This document shows positions 35,601 to 43,462 of a stretch of DNA of 64,000 nucleotides, one piece after another (within the stretch, counting starts at the first letter, position 1; the number at the start of each line of letters is the position of its first letter). Location of the stretch: NCBI RefSeq assembly GCF_027706845.1, contig NZ_JAQGCZ010000005.1, positions 434,001-498,000 of the forward strand, written 5' to 3'. The notes under the pieces are model-generated. The model did no database searches. It worked only from the letters and a program-made list of their open reading frames with translations, and was not told the DNA's origin. The position numbers and the translations under genes were made by a program. Origin of the DNA: Mycolicibacterium sp. BiH015. GTDB lineage: Bacteria; Actinomycetota; Actinomycetes; Mycobacteriales; Mycobacteriaceae.

Positions 35601-35762
35601 CCGCGCGCTGTGGTGCACACGGCCCACGCCACCGGCGACTACCGATGGAGCAGCGGCGACGGGCGATTCAACCTCGGGCTGTTCCGTGGCATCGCCGGCG
35701 TCGGATACACCCTGCTGCGCAAGGTGGACCCCTCGCTGCCCAACGTGTTGATCTGGGAATAG
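32625..35762 (+). CDS. lanM: LanM class II lanthipeptide synthetase, three-Cys (CCG) type
   Basis: 1045 residues from ATG 32625, chosen over ATG 32553 and 32601 because only it has a ribosome binding site (GGAG, 7 bases away). The N-terminal DUF4135 dehydratase has ARIVYKPKDLR (about 273-283) and the active-site DMHQENIMA (352-360; Asp352, His354, Asn358) and VPVDLETIL (about 368-376). The C-terminal LanC-like cyclase has NGNCGLAVFLGA, GMAHGASGFAYAL (His near 856), KWCYGAPG (Cys916) and TLCCGTMAG (Cys963, Cys964). The zinc site is thus three Cys, as in ProcM, instead of the usual Cys-Cys-His. It phosphorylates and dehydrates Ser/Thr of the precursor, then adds Cys. lanT starts 3 bp downstream. 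Confidence 0.93.
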   Translation: MRDAHHDLSSILARATTVDELLSDNYRMIARGRGDIELADRRLAAWCRAAANGDWALFDRRLERDGWSRGAVADRFRIEGTFADPPQWTRDAGWIWKALCEDPDRGAAMAHAPAEVPFEDLLSPATAAACRRLRDAAPVRAGEWLAERALTDLDRALTAALADLLAPALYERLVAARADGLGYREFAAATRATGWRDLFRAKPVLLRLSAGLLRQWIDAGADLLNRLDADLPAIRLHFPGLRTSDRLVGIHTQLSDPHHRGRTVAVLEFGSGARIVYKPKDLRVDAAWARLVEGLNARAPVDLRAARVLVREGYGWSEFIDAEPSSASEDFPLFFRRAGAWLALFHAFVAVDMHQENIMAAGAHPVPVDLETILQHADTRFHDPDDGPGAAFRLAMQQVVDSVMTVGLLPAYGKESPGKAFLIGGVTSNAAPRVTVGWADVGTDTMRPVTLRDTVTVTTNVPHDGAERARLGDHIDDLIDGFAEYAVFLRRCSPEELHRGFRGLRVRTVIRPTRYYYMLLERLRNHRAMDDGPCWSAQADFTARLADWEADTDPGWPVQRAERGALLELNIPHFTTAADGHDLCEGQDLSVVVEGPSGMARSRERLRNLDDAQIAAQVELIRQNTALLRPDPVRVRSLLPAAEVGGDEFLCAADNLARDVRARAISGGGGAAWIGMDWLDDSAMSQLVVLGPDLYNGNCGLAVFLGAHAAVTGDPVSREFAISAVARLRETLRGRNPARVVRTLGIGGALGVGSIVYGLAVLAESLGDQALLDDARFAAGLITEDVIAADVQLDLLAGAAGAILGLLRLHRQSGSAEVLATAEACGRHLLRSRRVGAAGARMWPSTHFGRPLNGMAHGASGFAYALTALAAATDNGAYSDASDECLAFERSTFSAVRQDWSDLRDVRNPGAPCKWCYGAPGIGLARLAMTSIVGLPAHRYVSDIDAALSADEKAWPAPTDTLCCGTMAGIELLTEAGDVLCRDDLAQLATDRPRAVVHTAHATGDYRWSSGDGRFNLGLFRGIAGVGYTLLRKVDPSLPNVLIWE

Positions 35763-35765
35763 CCG

Positions 35766-37619
35766 GTGAGCACAACAGGGCGCCATCTTCGTCGCAGCGT
35801 GGCGATGCTGGGTTCGGTGCGCGGCAGCATCGCGCTGACTGTCGCGCTGGGACTGACCACGTCCGCGCTGCCGTTCGTCGCCAACGCCGCTCTGGGGCCG
35901 GTGATGGAGTCCATCGCCGACGCCGGTCTCAGCGGAAACCTCGCTTCGGTCTGGGAATCCGACGGAGCGCTACTGAGCCGGGGCGAGGATCAGGCTTGGG
36001 GGCCACTGGCTTGGCTGAACACACCACTGCCGTTCGCGGTGCTGCTCGCACTGTGGGCCGTCTCGCTGATCGCCGCTCAAATCGTCGGGATGGTGAACAC
36101 GTGGATCGACGCGCGGTTGAAAGCCACCCTGCTCACTGAGATCCGGCAGCGCGTTCACGACCACATCCAAACACTGTCGTTGGACTTCTTCAGCGGGGCG
36201 CGTATCGGGGCACTGATGCAACGGGTGCAACTGGAGGCCGCCGGTGTACAACGACTGGTGACCGACTGTCTCATCCCGCCGGCCGTCGACACCGTCGTGC
36301 TATTGGCGGCGCTGGCGTACCTCATCGCGCTCTCCTGGCAGATGACCGCGGTTTCCATGGTTCTCGCGCCGCTGGTGTTCATTGCGCTGCGGCTGACAGG
36401 GCGCAGGCTGCACGCCGCCACGCAGCAGATGACGGCGACCCACAGATCCATGGGCGGCGAACTCGAACAGACGGTCAGCGGCATCTCCGAAGTTCAGGTG
36501 TTCAACGCTGCGCCGCGTCGCAGCGCGGTGTTTCATGGCGCGTCGGCAGCGGCTGCGAAAAGTATTGCCGCGATGACGATCTGGACGCAAGCGGGAGCAT
36601 CGGCCACCCAGGCGCTGATCGCGCTGTCGACCGCGGCAGTACTGATCGCCGGTATCACGTTGAGCGCCGGCTTCGGGCTGACCTTTGCAGCTCTGGTGGT
36701 TTTCATCGGCTTCGTACCGACGACCTTCGCCGCCGTGGGACGAATCGTCGGCTCCTATTCGGCGTACCGCGCAACCATGCCGAACGTTGTCGCGACCTTC
36801 GAGCTTCTCGACACGGAGCCGTCGGTTCGAGACCGGATAGATGCGCAAGCGATCGGTGAGGTCCGGGGAAACCTGGTGTTCGAGGATGTCGTGTTCAGTT
36901 ACACCCCCGGGCGCACTCTCCTGGACGGGTTGTCGTTTTCGATTGCCGAGGGTGAAACTGTCGCCATAGTCGGTGGAATCGGCAGCGGAAAATCGACCGT
37001 GTTCAACCTCGTTCTGCGATTCCTGGACCCGCAGCACGGGCGGATCTTGCTGGACGGTCACGACATCAGTGAGGTGACCATCGCGACGCTGCGCGAGCAG
37101 GTGTCGAAGTTGGCTCAGTTCCCCTACTTCGCGAAGGACACGATTCGGGAGAACGTCCGCATGGCCAGGCAGGACGCCAGCGACGCCGAGGTGGAGCAAG
37201 CATGCCGGGTGGCACAGGTGCACGCCATCATCAACGATCCGGCGCGAATCCCGCAGGGTTACGACACCGTGGTCGACGTACAGGTGCCCTCGGGAGGACA
37301 AAAGCGGTTGATCGCGCTGGCGCGCTGTCTGCTCCGCAGGCCTGAGGTGCTGCTGCTCGACGAGCCGACCGAGAACCTGGATTCCGACCAACGGTCGCGT
37401 CTGATTCGGGTGATCCGCGACTACGCGCACGACCGGACGTGCGTCGTCATCAGCCACGACATGGATTTCATCGCCGCGGTGGCCGACCGCATCCTGGTGC
37501 TCGCAGACGGTCGCGTTGTCGAGCAGGGCACCCACGCCCAGCTGCTCGACCTCAACGGGCGTTACCGCACCCTTTACGAGGCACAGAACGTGGATGCATC
37601 CGGTATGCACAAGCCCTAG
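35766..37619 (+). CDS. lanT: ABC exporter (LanT-like) without C39 peptidase domain
   Basis: 617 residues, a half-size exporter: membrane domain (residues about 1-330, about six helices) then ATPase. Walker A GGIGSGKST (about 403-411), signature PSGGQKRL (degenerate from LSGGQ), Walker B EVLLLDEPTENLD and H-loop SHDMDF are all present, so it should be active as a homodimer. It begins directly with a membrane helix; there is no N-terminal C39 protease, unlike typical class II LanT. The leader must therefore be cut by another protease. It starts 3 bp after lanM. Its TAG shares a CTAG with the stop of the convergent glycosyltransferase. Confidence 0.9.
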   Translation: MSTTGRHLRRSVAMLGSVRGSIALTVALGLTTSALPFVANAALGPVMESIADAGLSGNLASVWESDGALLSRGEDQAWGPLAWLNTPLPFAVLLALWAVSLIAAQIVGMVNTWIDARLKATLLTEIRQRVHDHIQTLSLDFFSGARIGALMQRVQLEAAGVQRLVTDCLIPPAVDTVVLLAALAYLIALSWQMTAVSMVLAPLVFIALRLTGRRLHAATQQMTATHRSMGGELEQTVSGISEVQVFNAAPRRSAVFHGASAAAAKSIAAMTIWTQAGASATQALIALSTAAVLIAGITLSAGFGLTFAALVVFIGFVPTTFAAVGRIVGSYSAYRATMPNVVATFELLDTEPSVRDRIDAQAIGEVRGNLVFEDVVFSYTPGRTLLDGLSFSIAEGETVAIVGGIGSGKSTVFNLVLRFLDPQHGRILLDGHDISEVTIATLREQVSKLAQFPYFAKDTIRENVRMARQDASDAEVEQACRVAQVHAIINDPARIPQGYDTVVDVQVPSGGQKRLIALARCLLRRPEVLLLDEPTENLDSDQRSRLIRVIRDYAHDRTCVVISHDMDFIAAVADRILVLADGRVVEQGTHAQLLDLNGRYRTLYEAQNVDASGMHKP

Positions 37620-38785
37620 TGAGTCAACAATTCTCGGGCGGCAACTTCGGTCCCGTCGGTACGGATCGCGCGCGACAGCGTCCGCGCCCGTGCGCAGACG
37701 GGCTCCACGAGCACCCGGTGCAGCGCATCGACGATCGACTCGGTCGTCAGCGTCCCGTCGGGGCAACCGATCCCGATACCCAGTGCTGTGACCCGGTCAG
37801 CGTGGAACGGTTGATCAAAATAGTGCGGCACGACCACTTGCGGTATGCCGGCGCGGGCGGCCTGCGTCGTCGTCCCGGATCCGCCGTGATGGACGATGGC
37901 GGCAACCCGCATCATCAGCGATTGCAGGTTCGTTTCCCCGAGGATCAGACAGTCCGGCGGTGTGGTCGGCAGTTCCATTCCGGCCCAACCTCGTTGGATG
38001 ATCGCCCGGTAGCCCAGCTCCCTGGCGCTCGCCAGCAGCGTGCGCGCGGGCACACGGGGCTCACGCATGCTGCCGAAGCTGAACAACAGCGGCGGCTCTC
38101 CCCTGTCGAGAAATTCCTGGGCCGCCGCAGCCAACGGCCTGTGGTCTTCGGCCAACCACGCACCGGTCTGCACGACGGTGCGGTGCGGCGACGTCTCACT
38201 CGGGATCCACGGCGCAAGTACGGGATCGGCCGCCAGCAGAGGTCGCTCCGTGAGGATGTGATCGCGGACGTCGGAAACCGGCGCCAGTCCCAGTGCGGCG
38301 CGTTGGGTGTTGAGGCCCGGCAGCCAGGTGGCGTTCCACCACCGTCGGTCCAGGTCCCAAAGTTCGCCGATGCCGGCACCGGCCGGCCGGGGCGGTCCGC
38401 CGACCGGTGGCGGTGGGTGATGGTGGGAGGGTAGTGACACAGGCGCGTAGGCGGCGTAGCGGTACGGGATGTCCATCTTCTCGGCGATTGACCGACCGGC
38501 GATCTGCATCGCGGCGCAACCGAGGATCACGTCGCACCCGAGGGCGGCACGACCGAGAACGGCGAAGTGGGCAGCGGCAGTAGTCGTCGCACCCCCGGGC
38601 ACCCGCCGAGGTCCCTCACGCGGGTCATGGCCGATGCGGATATAGGGCAGGCCTGCGACGTGCTCGTCGAATCCGGGTGGAGCGCACAGGACAGCGTCGT
38701 GACCGGACTCGCGCAGATGGCAACCGAGTGCAACCATGGGCGCCACGTCGCCCCGGGAGCCGATCGTGGACAGCAGGACCCGCAT
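37616..38785 (-). CDS. GT1-family (UDP/dTDP-sugar, MGT type) glycosyltransferase
   Basis: 389 residues. The N-terminus RVLLSTIGSRGDVAPMVALG is the acceptor-side signature of antibiotic and glycopeptidolipid glycosyltransferases (vancomycin GtfB, mycobacterial Gtf/Rtf). The C-terminal donor site is AAIVHHGGSGTTTQAARAGIPQVVVPHYFDQPFHADRV, with His, GG and DQ present. ATG 38785 is chosen for family match. It may glycosylate the lanthipeptide (the core has Ser, Thr and Tyr) or a glycolipid such as a glycopeptidolipid; the sequence does not decide. It is divergent from the sulfotransferase (67 bp) and converges with lanT, overlapping by 4 bp. Confidence 0.88.
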   Translation of the reverse strand: MRVLLSTIGSRGDVAPMVALGCHLRESGHDAVLCAPPGFDEHVAGLPYIRIGHDPREGPRRVPGGATTTAAAHFAVLGRAALGCDVILGCAAMQIAGRSIAEKMDIPYRYAAYAPVSLPSHHHPPPPVGGPPRPAGAGIGELWDLDRRWWNATWLPGLNTQRAALGLAPVSDVRDHILTERPLLAADPVLAPWIPSETSPHRTVVQTGAWLAEDHRPLAAAAQEFLDRGEPPLLFSFGSMREPRVPARTLLASARELGYRAIIQRGWAGMELPTTPPDCLILGETNLQSLMMRVAAIVHHGGSGTTTQAARAGIPQVVVPHYFDQPFHADRVTALGIGIGCPDGTLTTESIVDALHRVLVEPVCARARTLSRAIRTDGTEVAARELLTH

Positions 38786-38852
38786 ACCGCCCTCACCTCG
38801 CGATCGTGCGGTTATCGTCTGAGCATCGTAGGACGCCGACAGGGGTGAGGCG

Positions 38853-39662
38853 ATGGACCAGCCGGGACCGTTGCTCGTTCTCGCGGCAGGGCAGCGATGT
38901 GGCAGCACGCTGATCCAGCGCCTGTTGTGTTCGCATCCGCAGGTACGCATCTGGGGCGAGCACGCCGGCCAGTTGCGGCCGTTGCCGGCGGTGGGGCAGC
39001 GCCTTGCGCGATGGAGCGAATCCAGCGGCATGGCGGGCAGACAGGAGCTCGACAGGCATGGTCACCAAGGGTTCATCGCCAATCTGATGCCGGAACGCTC
39101 CGCCGTCGACGCTGCCTGCATCGCGTTCGTCGAGTCGTTGTTCGCCGCCCCCGCGCGTGCGCAGGGCAGGCCGATCTGGGGCTTCAAGGAGGTCCACTAC
39201 CGCCTCAGCGATGTGCTGACACTCCGCAGACTCCTTCCCGGGGTTCGGGTGATCACGCTGGTCCGCGATCCCCGGCATGTGCTGCGCAGCCTGGACGAGT
39301 GGGAGCGCCACGGCGGGTGGACGCGGACCAGGACAGAGCAGGCGCTGCGCCTGTGGGCGGAAGTGGCGTCGAGCTTCCTACCCGCGGCTGACGACCCGGG
39401 CCTCCGCGAGTTCGTCCTGCCCATCCGCTACGAAGATCTGGTGTCCTTTTCGCACGGCTGGACCGAGGCCATCGCCGGCCACTGCCGTCTGGACCCCTCA
39501 CAGCTCGACGAGGCGGTCTTCGCCGAAAAGGTGCACACCGCGGGGCCCAGAGGTCGCGCGACCCGCGCACTGCGCGAGTGGTCGGCGCTGCCCACGAGTC
39601 TGCGCGCACTGGTAGACGACGAGATCGTCACCGTCGCTTCGGCTTACGGGTACGACCTGTGA
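38853..39662 (+). CDS. PAPS-dependent sulfotransferase
   Basis: 269 residues. The 5'-phosphosulfate loop is LLVLAAGQRCGSTLIQRLL (residues 7-25) and the 3'-phosphate site is ITLVRDPRHVLRSLDEW (about 134-150), the two signatures of the sulfotransferase fold. FKEVHYR (111-117) may supply catalytic residues. ATG 38853 follows AGGGGTGAGG. It would transfer sulfate from PAPS to a hydroxyl: the single core Tyr of the lanthipeptide, or a sugar added by the neighbouring glycosyltransferase, are candidates; a sulfated glycolipid is the alternative. It ends 3 bp before the convergent htdX stop, marking the right edge of the insert. Confidence 0.85.
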   Translation: MDQPGPLLVLAAGQRCGSTLIQRLLCSHPQVRIWGEHAGQLRPLPAVGQRLARWSESSGMAGRQELDRHGHQGFIANLMPERSAVDAACIAFVESLFAAPARAQGRPIWGFKEVHYRLSDVLTLRRLLPGVRVITLVRDPRHVLRSLDEWERHGGWTRTRTEQALRLWAEVASSFLPAADDPGLREFVLPIRYEDLVSFSHGWTEAIAGHCRLDPSQLDEAVFAEKVHTAGPRGRATRALREWSALPTSLRALVDDEIVTVASAYGYDL

Positions 39663-39665
39663 CGG

Positions 39666-40511
39666 TCAGAGCGCGGTGACGGTGCCCGTCAGGTGCGGGT
39701 AGCCCTTCGAGAGGTGCCGCAGCGTAAGCTGCCAGCCCTCGGCGGTGCGGTCGACGTAGAGTCCGGCACGGGCCGGCAGCACCACCGGTTTGGCGAACTT
39801 CACCGAGTACTTCACCGCATCCGGAAGCTGCCCCTCGATGTTCGCCAGAACCGCGGCGGCACTGAACATGCCGTGCGCGATCACGGTGGGGAACCCGAAC
39901 AGCTTGGCGGCGATCCCGTTGGTGTGGATGGGGTTGTGGTCGCCGCCGACCGAGGCGTAGTGCTTGATCTGGCTCGGCGTGATACTCACGATCGCGTTCG
40001 GGGGCGGCAGTTTAGGCTGCTTCTGCGGCGGCGGCTTGGGTTCGTCGGACAGGCTGGTGCGCTGCTGGTGCAGGAACGTGGTGACCTGCTGCCAGGCCAG
40101 TTCGTTGCCGACCTTCACGTCGGTGAGGATGTCGACGAGCAGTCCCCTGCGGTGTTCGCGCATGTTCTCCGCGCGGACCGCGACCGAGACGGTGTCGGTC
40201 ACCGCGATCGGCCGGTACTGGGTGATGTGATTCTCCAGATGCACCGAACCCATTGCGGCGAAAGGGAAATCGAAGCCGGTGATCAGTTGCATGACCGTCG
40301 GGAACGTCAGGGCGAACGGGTACGTGAGCGGGACGGCGTTGTCGAAGCGCAGGCCCGTCACGGCGGCGTAGTCCGCGACGTTGGCCGGGTCGATCGCGAG
40401 GTCCTCGACGGTCAGCGTGCGGGCCGGCAGGGTGTCGCCGCGGGGTACGAACGGCAGGGCGCCCGCTGCGGCCAGCGCGAGATTCTTCAGACCCGACGGC
40501 TGCTGTCCCAT
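39666..40511 (-). CDS. htdX: HtdX (R)-hydroxyacyl-thioester dehydratase
   Basis: 281 residues from ATG 40511, the size remembered for Rv0241c. Double hot-dog MaoC-type protein; the C-terminal half has the hydratase motif GGDHNPIHTNGIAAKLFGFPTVIAHGM with the Asp-His pair. It dehydrates 3-hydroxyacyl thioesters. It follows fabG4 with a single base between stop and start, so reductase and dehydratase are co-expressed and act in consecutive steps of acyl-chain metabolism. A Pro/Lys-rich linker (EPKPPPQKQPKLPPP) joins the two halves. Confidence 0.92.
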   Translation of the reverse strand: MGQQPSGLKNLALAAAGALPFVPRGDTLPARTLTVEDLAIDPANVADYAAVTGLRFDNAVPLTYPFALTFPTVMQLITGFDFPFAAMGSVHLENHITQYRPIAVTDTVSVAVRAENMREHRRGLLVDILTDVKVGNELAWQQVTTFLHQQRTSLSDEPKPPPQKQPKLPPPNAIVSITPSQIKHYASVGGDHNPIHTNGIAAKLFGFPTVIAHGMFSAAAVLANIEGQLPDAVKYSVKFAKPVVLPARAGLYVDRTAEGWQLTLRHLSKGYPHLTGTVTAL

Positions 40512-40512
40512 C

Positions 40513-41865
40513 TCAGGCCCCCAGCATGGCTTGGCCGCACACCCGAATCGTGTTGCCGGTGACGGCATTCGAGCCGGGGCTGGCGAAGTAGGCGATCGCC
40601 TCAGCCACGTCGACGGGCTGACCACCCTGGAACAGGGAGTTGAGCCGGCGGCCCACCTCGCGGGTCGCCAACGGGATCGCCTCGGTCATCTTCGTCTCGA
40701 TGAAGCCTGGCGCGACCGCGTTGATGGTGATGTTCTTCTCCGCGAACTGCGGGGCCAGCGCGTCGGTGAGCCCGATCATCCCCGCTTTGGTGGTCGCGTA
40801 GTTGGTCTGCCCGCGGTTTCCGGCGATACCCGCCATCGACGACAGCCCGATGATGCGTCCACCGTCGCCGATCAGTCCGCTCTCCACCAGCCCCTCGGCA
40901 AGGCGAAGGGGCGCAATGAGATTCACCGCGATGACCGAGTCCCAGCGGGATTCGTCCATGTTCGCCAACAGCTTGTCGCGGGTGATGCCCGCGTTGTTGA
41001 CCAGGATGTCCACCTTGCCTTCGTAGTGCTCACGGACGTGCTCGGCGATCCGGTCGACGGCGTCGGCGGCGGTGACATCCAGCGTCAGAGCGGTCCCGCC
41101 GACCTTGCTCGCGGTCTCTCCGAGCGCCTCGGCGGCCTGCTCGACGTCCACCGCGATGACCTTCGCGCCGTCGCGCGCGAACACCTCGGCGATCGTCGCG
41201 CCGATGCCGCGCGCAGCACCCGTCACGACCGCGACCTTGCCTGCGAGCGGGCGGTCCCAGTCCGCGGGCGGGGTGGCGTCGGCGGCACCGACGTGAAAGA
41301 CCTGGCCGTCGACGTAGGCGGACTTGCCCGACAACAGGAACCGCAGCGTGGACTCCAACCCGGTGGCGGCCGGCTTCGCCTCGGCGGACAGGTACACCAG
41401 CGCGGCGGTCGATCCGTTGCGCAGCTCCTTGCCCAGCGAGCGGGTGAAACCTTCGAGGCCGCGCTGCACCGCGCGCTCGTGCACGCTGCCCGTCTCCTCG
41501 GGGGTGGTGCCGATGACGACGACGCGTCCGGAGTGGCCGAGGTTGCGCAGCAGCGGGGTGAAGAACTCGTAGAGGCCCTTGAGCCCTTCGGGCTCGGTGA
41601 TGCCGGTGGCGTCGTAGACCAGCCCGCCGAACGAATCGGCCCAGCGGCCGCCAAGGTTGTTGGCGACCACGTCGTAGTCCTCGGCGAGCGCTGCTCTCAG
41701 GGGCTCGACGACCCGGCCCTCGCCGCCGATCAACAGGGAGCCGGCCAGCGGCGGCTCGCCCTGCTTGTACCGGCGCAGCGGCTCGGGCTGCGGCACGCCC
41801 AGCTGCTTGGCCAGGAACGAGCCTGGACCGGAGTTGACGACTTGCGAGAGAAGATCGGAAGCCAC
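40513..41865 (-). CDS. fabG4: FabG4 high-molecular-weight 3-ketoacyl reductase
   Basis: 450 residues, the two-domain form: an N-terminal flavodoxin-like domain (residues 1-~200, [21 protein letters not shown]) and a C-terminal SDR domain with [40 protein letters not shown] and the catalytic [11 protein letters not shown] start at 41865 with GAAAGG upstream. It reduces 3-ketoacyl-CoA/ACP. It is first in the fabG4-htdX operon and divergent from fadA2, sharing a 175-bp region with a TTAC-N6-GTAA repeat, so the three genes are likely co-regulated. Confidence 0.93.
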   Translation of the reverse strand: MASDLLSQVVNSGPGSFLAKQLGVPQPEPLRRYKQGEPPLAGSLLIGGEGRVVEPLRAALAEDYDVVANNLGGRWADSFGGLVYDATGITEPEGLKGLYEFFTPLLRNLGHSGRVVVIGTTPEETGSVHERAVQRGLEGFTRSLGKELRNGSTAALVYLSAEAKPAATGLESTLRFLLSGKSAYVDGQVFHVGAADATPPADWDRPLAGKVAVVTGAARGIGATIAEVFARDGAKVIAVDVEQAAEALGETASKVGGTALTLDVTAADAVDRIAEHVREHYEGKVDILVNNAGITRDKLLANMDESRWDSVIAVNLIAPLRLAEGLVESGLIGDGGRIIGLSSMAGIAGNRGQTNYATTKAGMIGLTDALAPQFAEKNITINAVAPGFIETKMTEAIPLATREVGRRLNSLFQGGQPVDVAEAIAYFASPGSNAVTGNTIRVCGQAMLGA

Positions 41866-41974
41866 TGTGCTGCCTTTCAGGAGGGGCCGACTTTATCTTG
41901 TGGACCGGTGAGATCCGGGTGAGTTCTACTTCGACGGCTCGGGGGTACCCGAACTGTCGCGTCCATCACCGAAC

Positions 41975-41988
41975 TTACTCCAGAGTAA
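41975..41988. promoter_or_regulatory. TTAC-N6-GTAA inverted repeat between fabG4 and fadA2
   Basis: TTACTCCAGAGTAA (flanked by a further C-G pair), 52 bp before the fadA2 start and 110 bp from the fabG4 start. The same TTAC-N6-GTAA pattern lies upstream of fadE5. Probable site of a TetR-type beta-oxidation regulator; FdmR is a candidate from memory only. Confidence 0.6.
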
Positions 41989-42040
41989 GAACGGTGGGTA
42001 GTATGACGCTCGACACCCAGGAGCAAGCCGGGAGGCAGAC

Positions 42041-43342
42041 GTGGCTGACAGCAAGACAACCCGCCGGGTAGCAATCCTCGGAGGCAACCGGATCCCGTTC
42101 GCGCGATCCGACGGCGCCTACGCGAACGCGTCCAACCAGGACATGTTCACCGCGGCGCTCGACGGACTGGCCGAACGCTTCAACCTCAAGGGCGAGAAGC
42201 TCGACGCCGTCATCGGCGGCGCGGTCCTCAAGCACAGCCGCGACTTCAACCTGATGCGCGAGTGCGTGCTGGGCAGCTCGCTGTCGTCGTACACCCCGGC
42301 GTTCGATCTGCAGCAGGCCTGCGGGACGGGCCTGCAGTCGACCATCGCGGCGGCCGACGGCATCGCGCAGGGCCGCTACGAAGTGGCCGCAGCCGGTGGT
42401 GTGGACACCGCCTCGGACGCCCCGATCGCGTTCGGCGACGACCTGCGCAAGGTGCTGCTGGGCCTGCGCCGCGCCAAGTCCAACGTGGACCGGCTGAAGC
42501 TGGTCGGCAAGCTGCCCGCCGCCCTCGGCGTCGAGATCCCGGTCAACAGCGAGCCCCGCACCGGCATGTCGATGGGTGAACACGCCGCCGTCACCGCCAA
42601 GGAGATGGGCGTCAAGCGCACCGATCAGGACGAGCTCGCCGCGGCCAGCCACACCAACATGGCCGCCGCGTACGACCGTGGATTCTTCGACGATCTCGTA
42701 ACCCCGTTCCTCGGCCTCTACCGCGACAACAACCTGCGGCCCGACTCGTCCCCGGAGAAGCTGGCCAAGCTCAAGCCCGTCTTCGGTGTGCGCAACGGCG
42801 ACGCGACGATGACCGCGGGCAACTCGACGCCGCTGACCGACGGCGCCTCGGTGGCGCTGCTGTCCTCCGAGGAATGGGCGTCGGCACATTCGCTTCCCGT
42901 ACTGGCGTATTTCGTCGACAGCGAAACGGCCGCCGTCGATTACGTCAACGGCCGCGACGGTCTGCTGATGGCGCCGACGTACGCCGTGCCCCGGCTACTC
43001 GCCCGCAACGGCCTCAGCCTGCAGGACTTCGACCTCTACGAGATTCACGAGGCGTTCGCGTCCGTCGTGCTGGCGACGCTTGCCGCGTGGGAATCCGAGG
43101 AGTACTGCAAGGAACGGCTGGGCCTGGACGCTGCGCTCGGCTCCATCGACCGGTCGAAGCTCAACGTCAACGGCTCGTCGCTGGCCGCCGGGCATCCGTT
43201 CGCCGCGACCGGCGGACGGATCGTGGCACAGCTGGCCAAACAACTCGCCGAGAAGAAGGCTCAGACGGGCGCCCCGGTGCGCGGCCTGATCTCGATCTGC
43301 GCCGCGGGCGGCCAGGGCGTCACCGCCATCCTGGAGGCCTAG
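42041..43342 (+). CDS. fadA2: FadA2 acetyl-CoA acyltransferase (thiolase)
   Basis: 433 residues. Nucleophilic Cys94 in LQQACGTGLQS, the GHPFA-type motif appears as SLAAGHPFAATGGRI, and the second Cys is in ISICAAGGQGV; NEAF-type motif is replaced by IHEAFASVVLA. It cleaves 3-ketoacyl-CoA at the end of beta-oxidation. GTG 42041 follows GGGAGGCAGAC. Divergent from fabG4-htdX, the order remembered for Rv0241c-Rv0243. Palindromic element copy 4 begins 6 bp after its stop, and a probable F6-like small RNA follows. Confidence 0.93.
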   Translation: MADSKTTRRVAILGGNRIPFARSDGAYANASNQDMFTAALDGLAERFNLKGEKLDAVIGGAVLKHSRDFNLMRECVLGSSLSSYTPAFDLQQACGTGLQSTIAAADGIAQGRYEVAAAGGVDTASDAPIAFGDDLRKVLLGLRRAKSNVDRLKLVGKLPAALGVEIPVNSEPRTGMSMGEHAAVTAKEMGVKRTDQDELAAASHTNMAAAYDRGFFDDLVTPFLGLYRDNNLRPDSSPEKLAKLKPVFGVRNGDATMTAGNSTPLTDGASVALLSSEEWASAHSLPVLAYFVDSETAAVDYVNGRDGLLMAPTYAVPRLLARNGLSLQDFDLYEIHEAFASVVLATLAAWESEEYCKERLGLDAALGSIDRSKLNVNGSSLAAGHPFAATGGRIVAQLAKQLAEKKAQTGAPVRGLISICAAGGQGVTAILEA

Positions 43343-43347
43343 CTTCC

Positions 43348-43412
43348 TCGCCGAAACTGCATTCCACGTGCACGTTTCCGCGAAATCGCCGCATGGAATG
43401 CAGTTTCGGCGA
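43348..43412. repeat. Palindromic intergenic element, copy 4
   Basis: Perfect 19-bp arms (TCGCCGAAACTGCATTCCA at 43348-43366, complement at 43394-43412) with a 27-base loop, directly after the fadA2 stop. Followed by AAAAAG and then TTTT. Same family as copies 1-3. Confidence 0.92.
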
Positions 43413-43462
43413 AAAAGTTTTCGGATCGCTGTAACGCCCGCTGACATGCGATCGATAGATGG

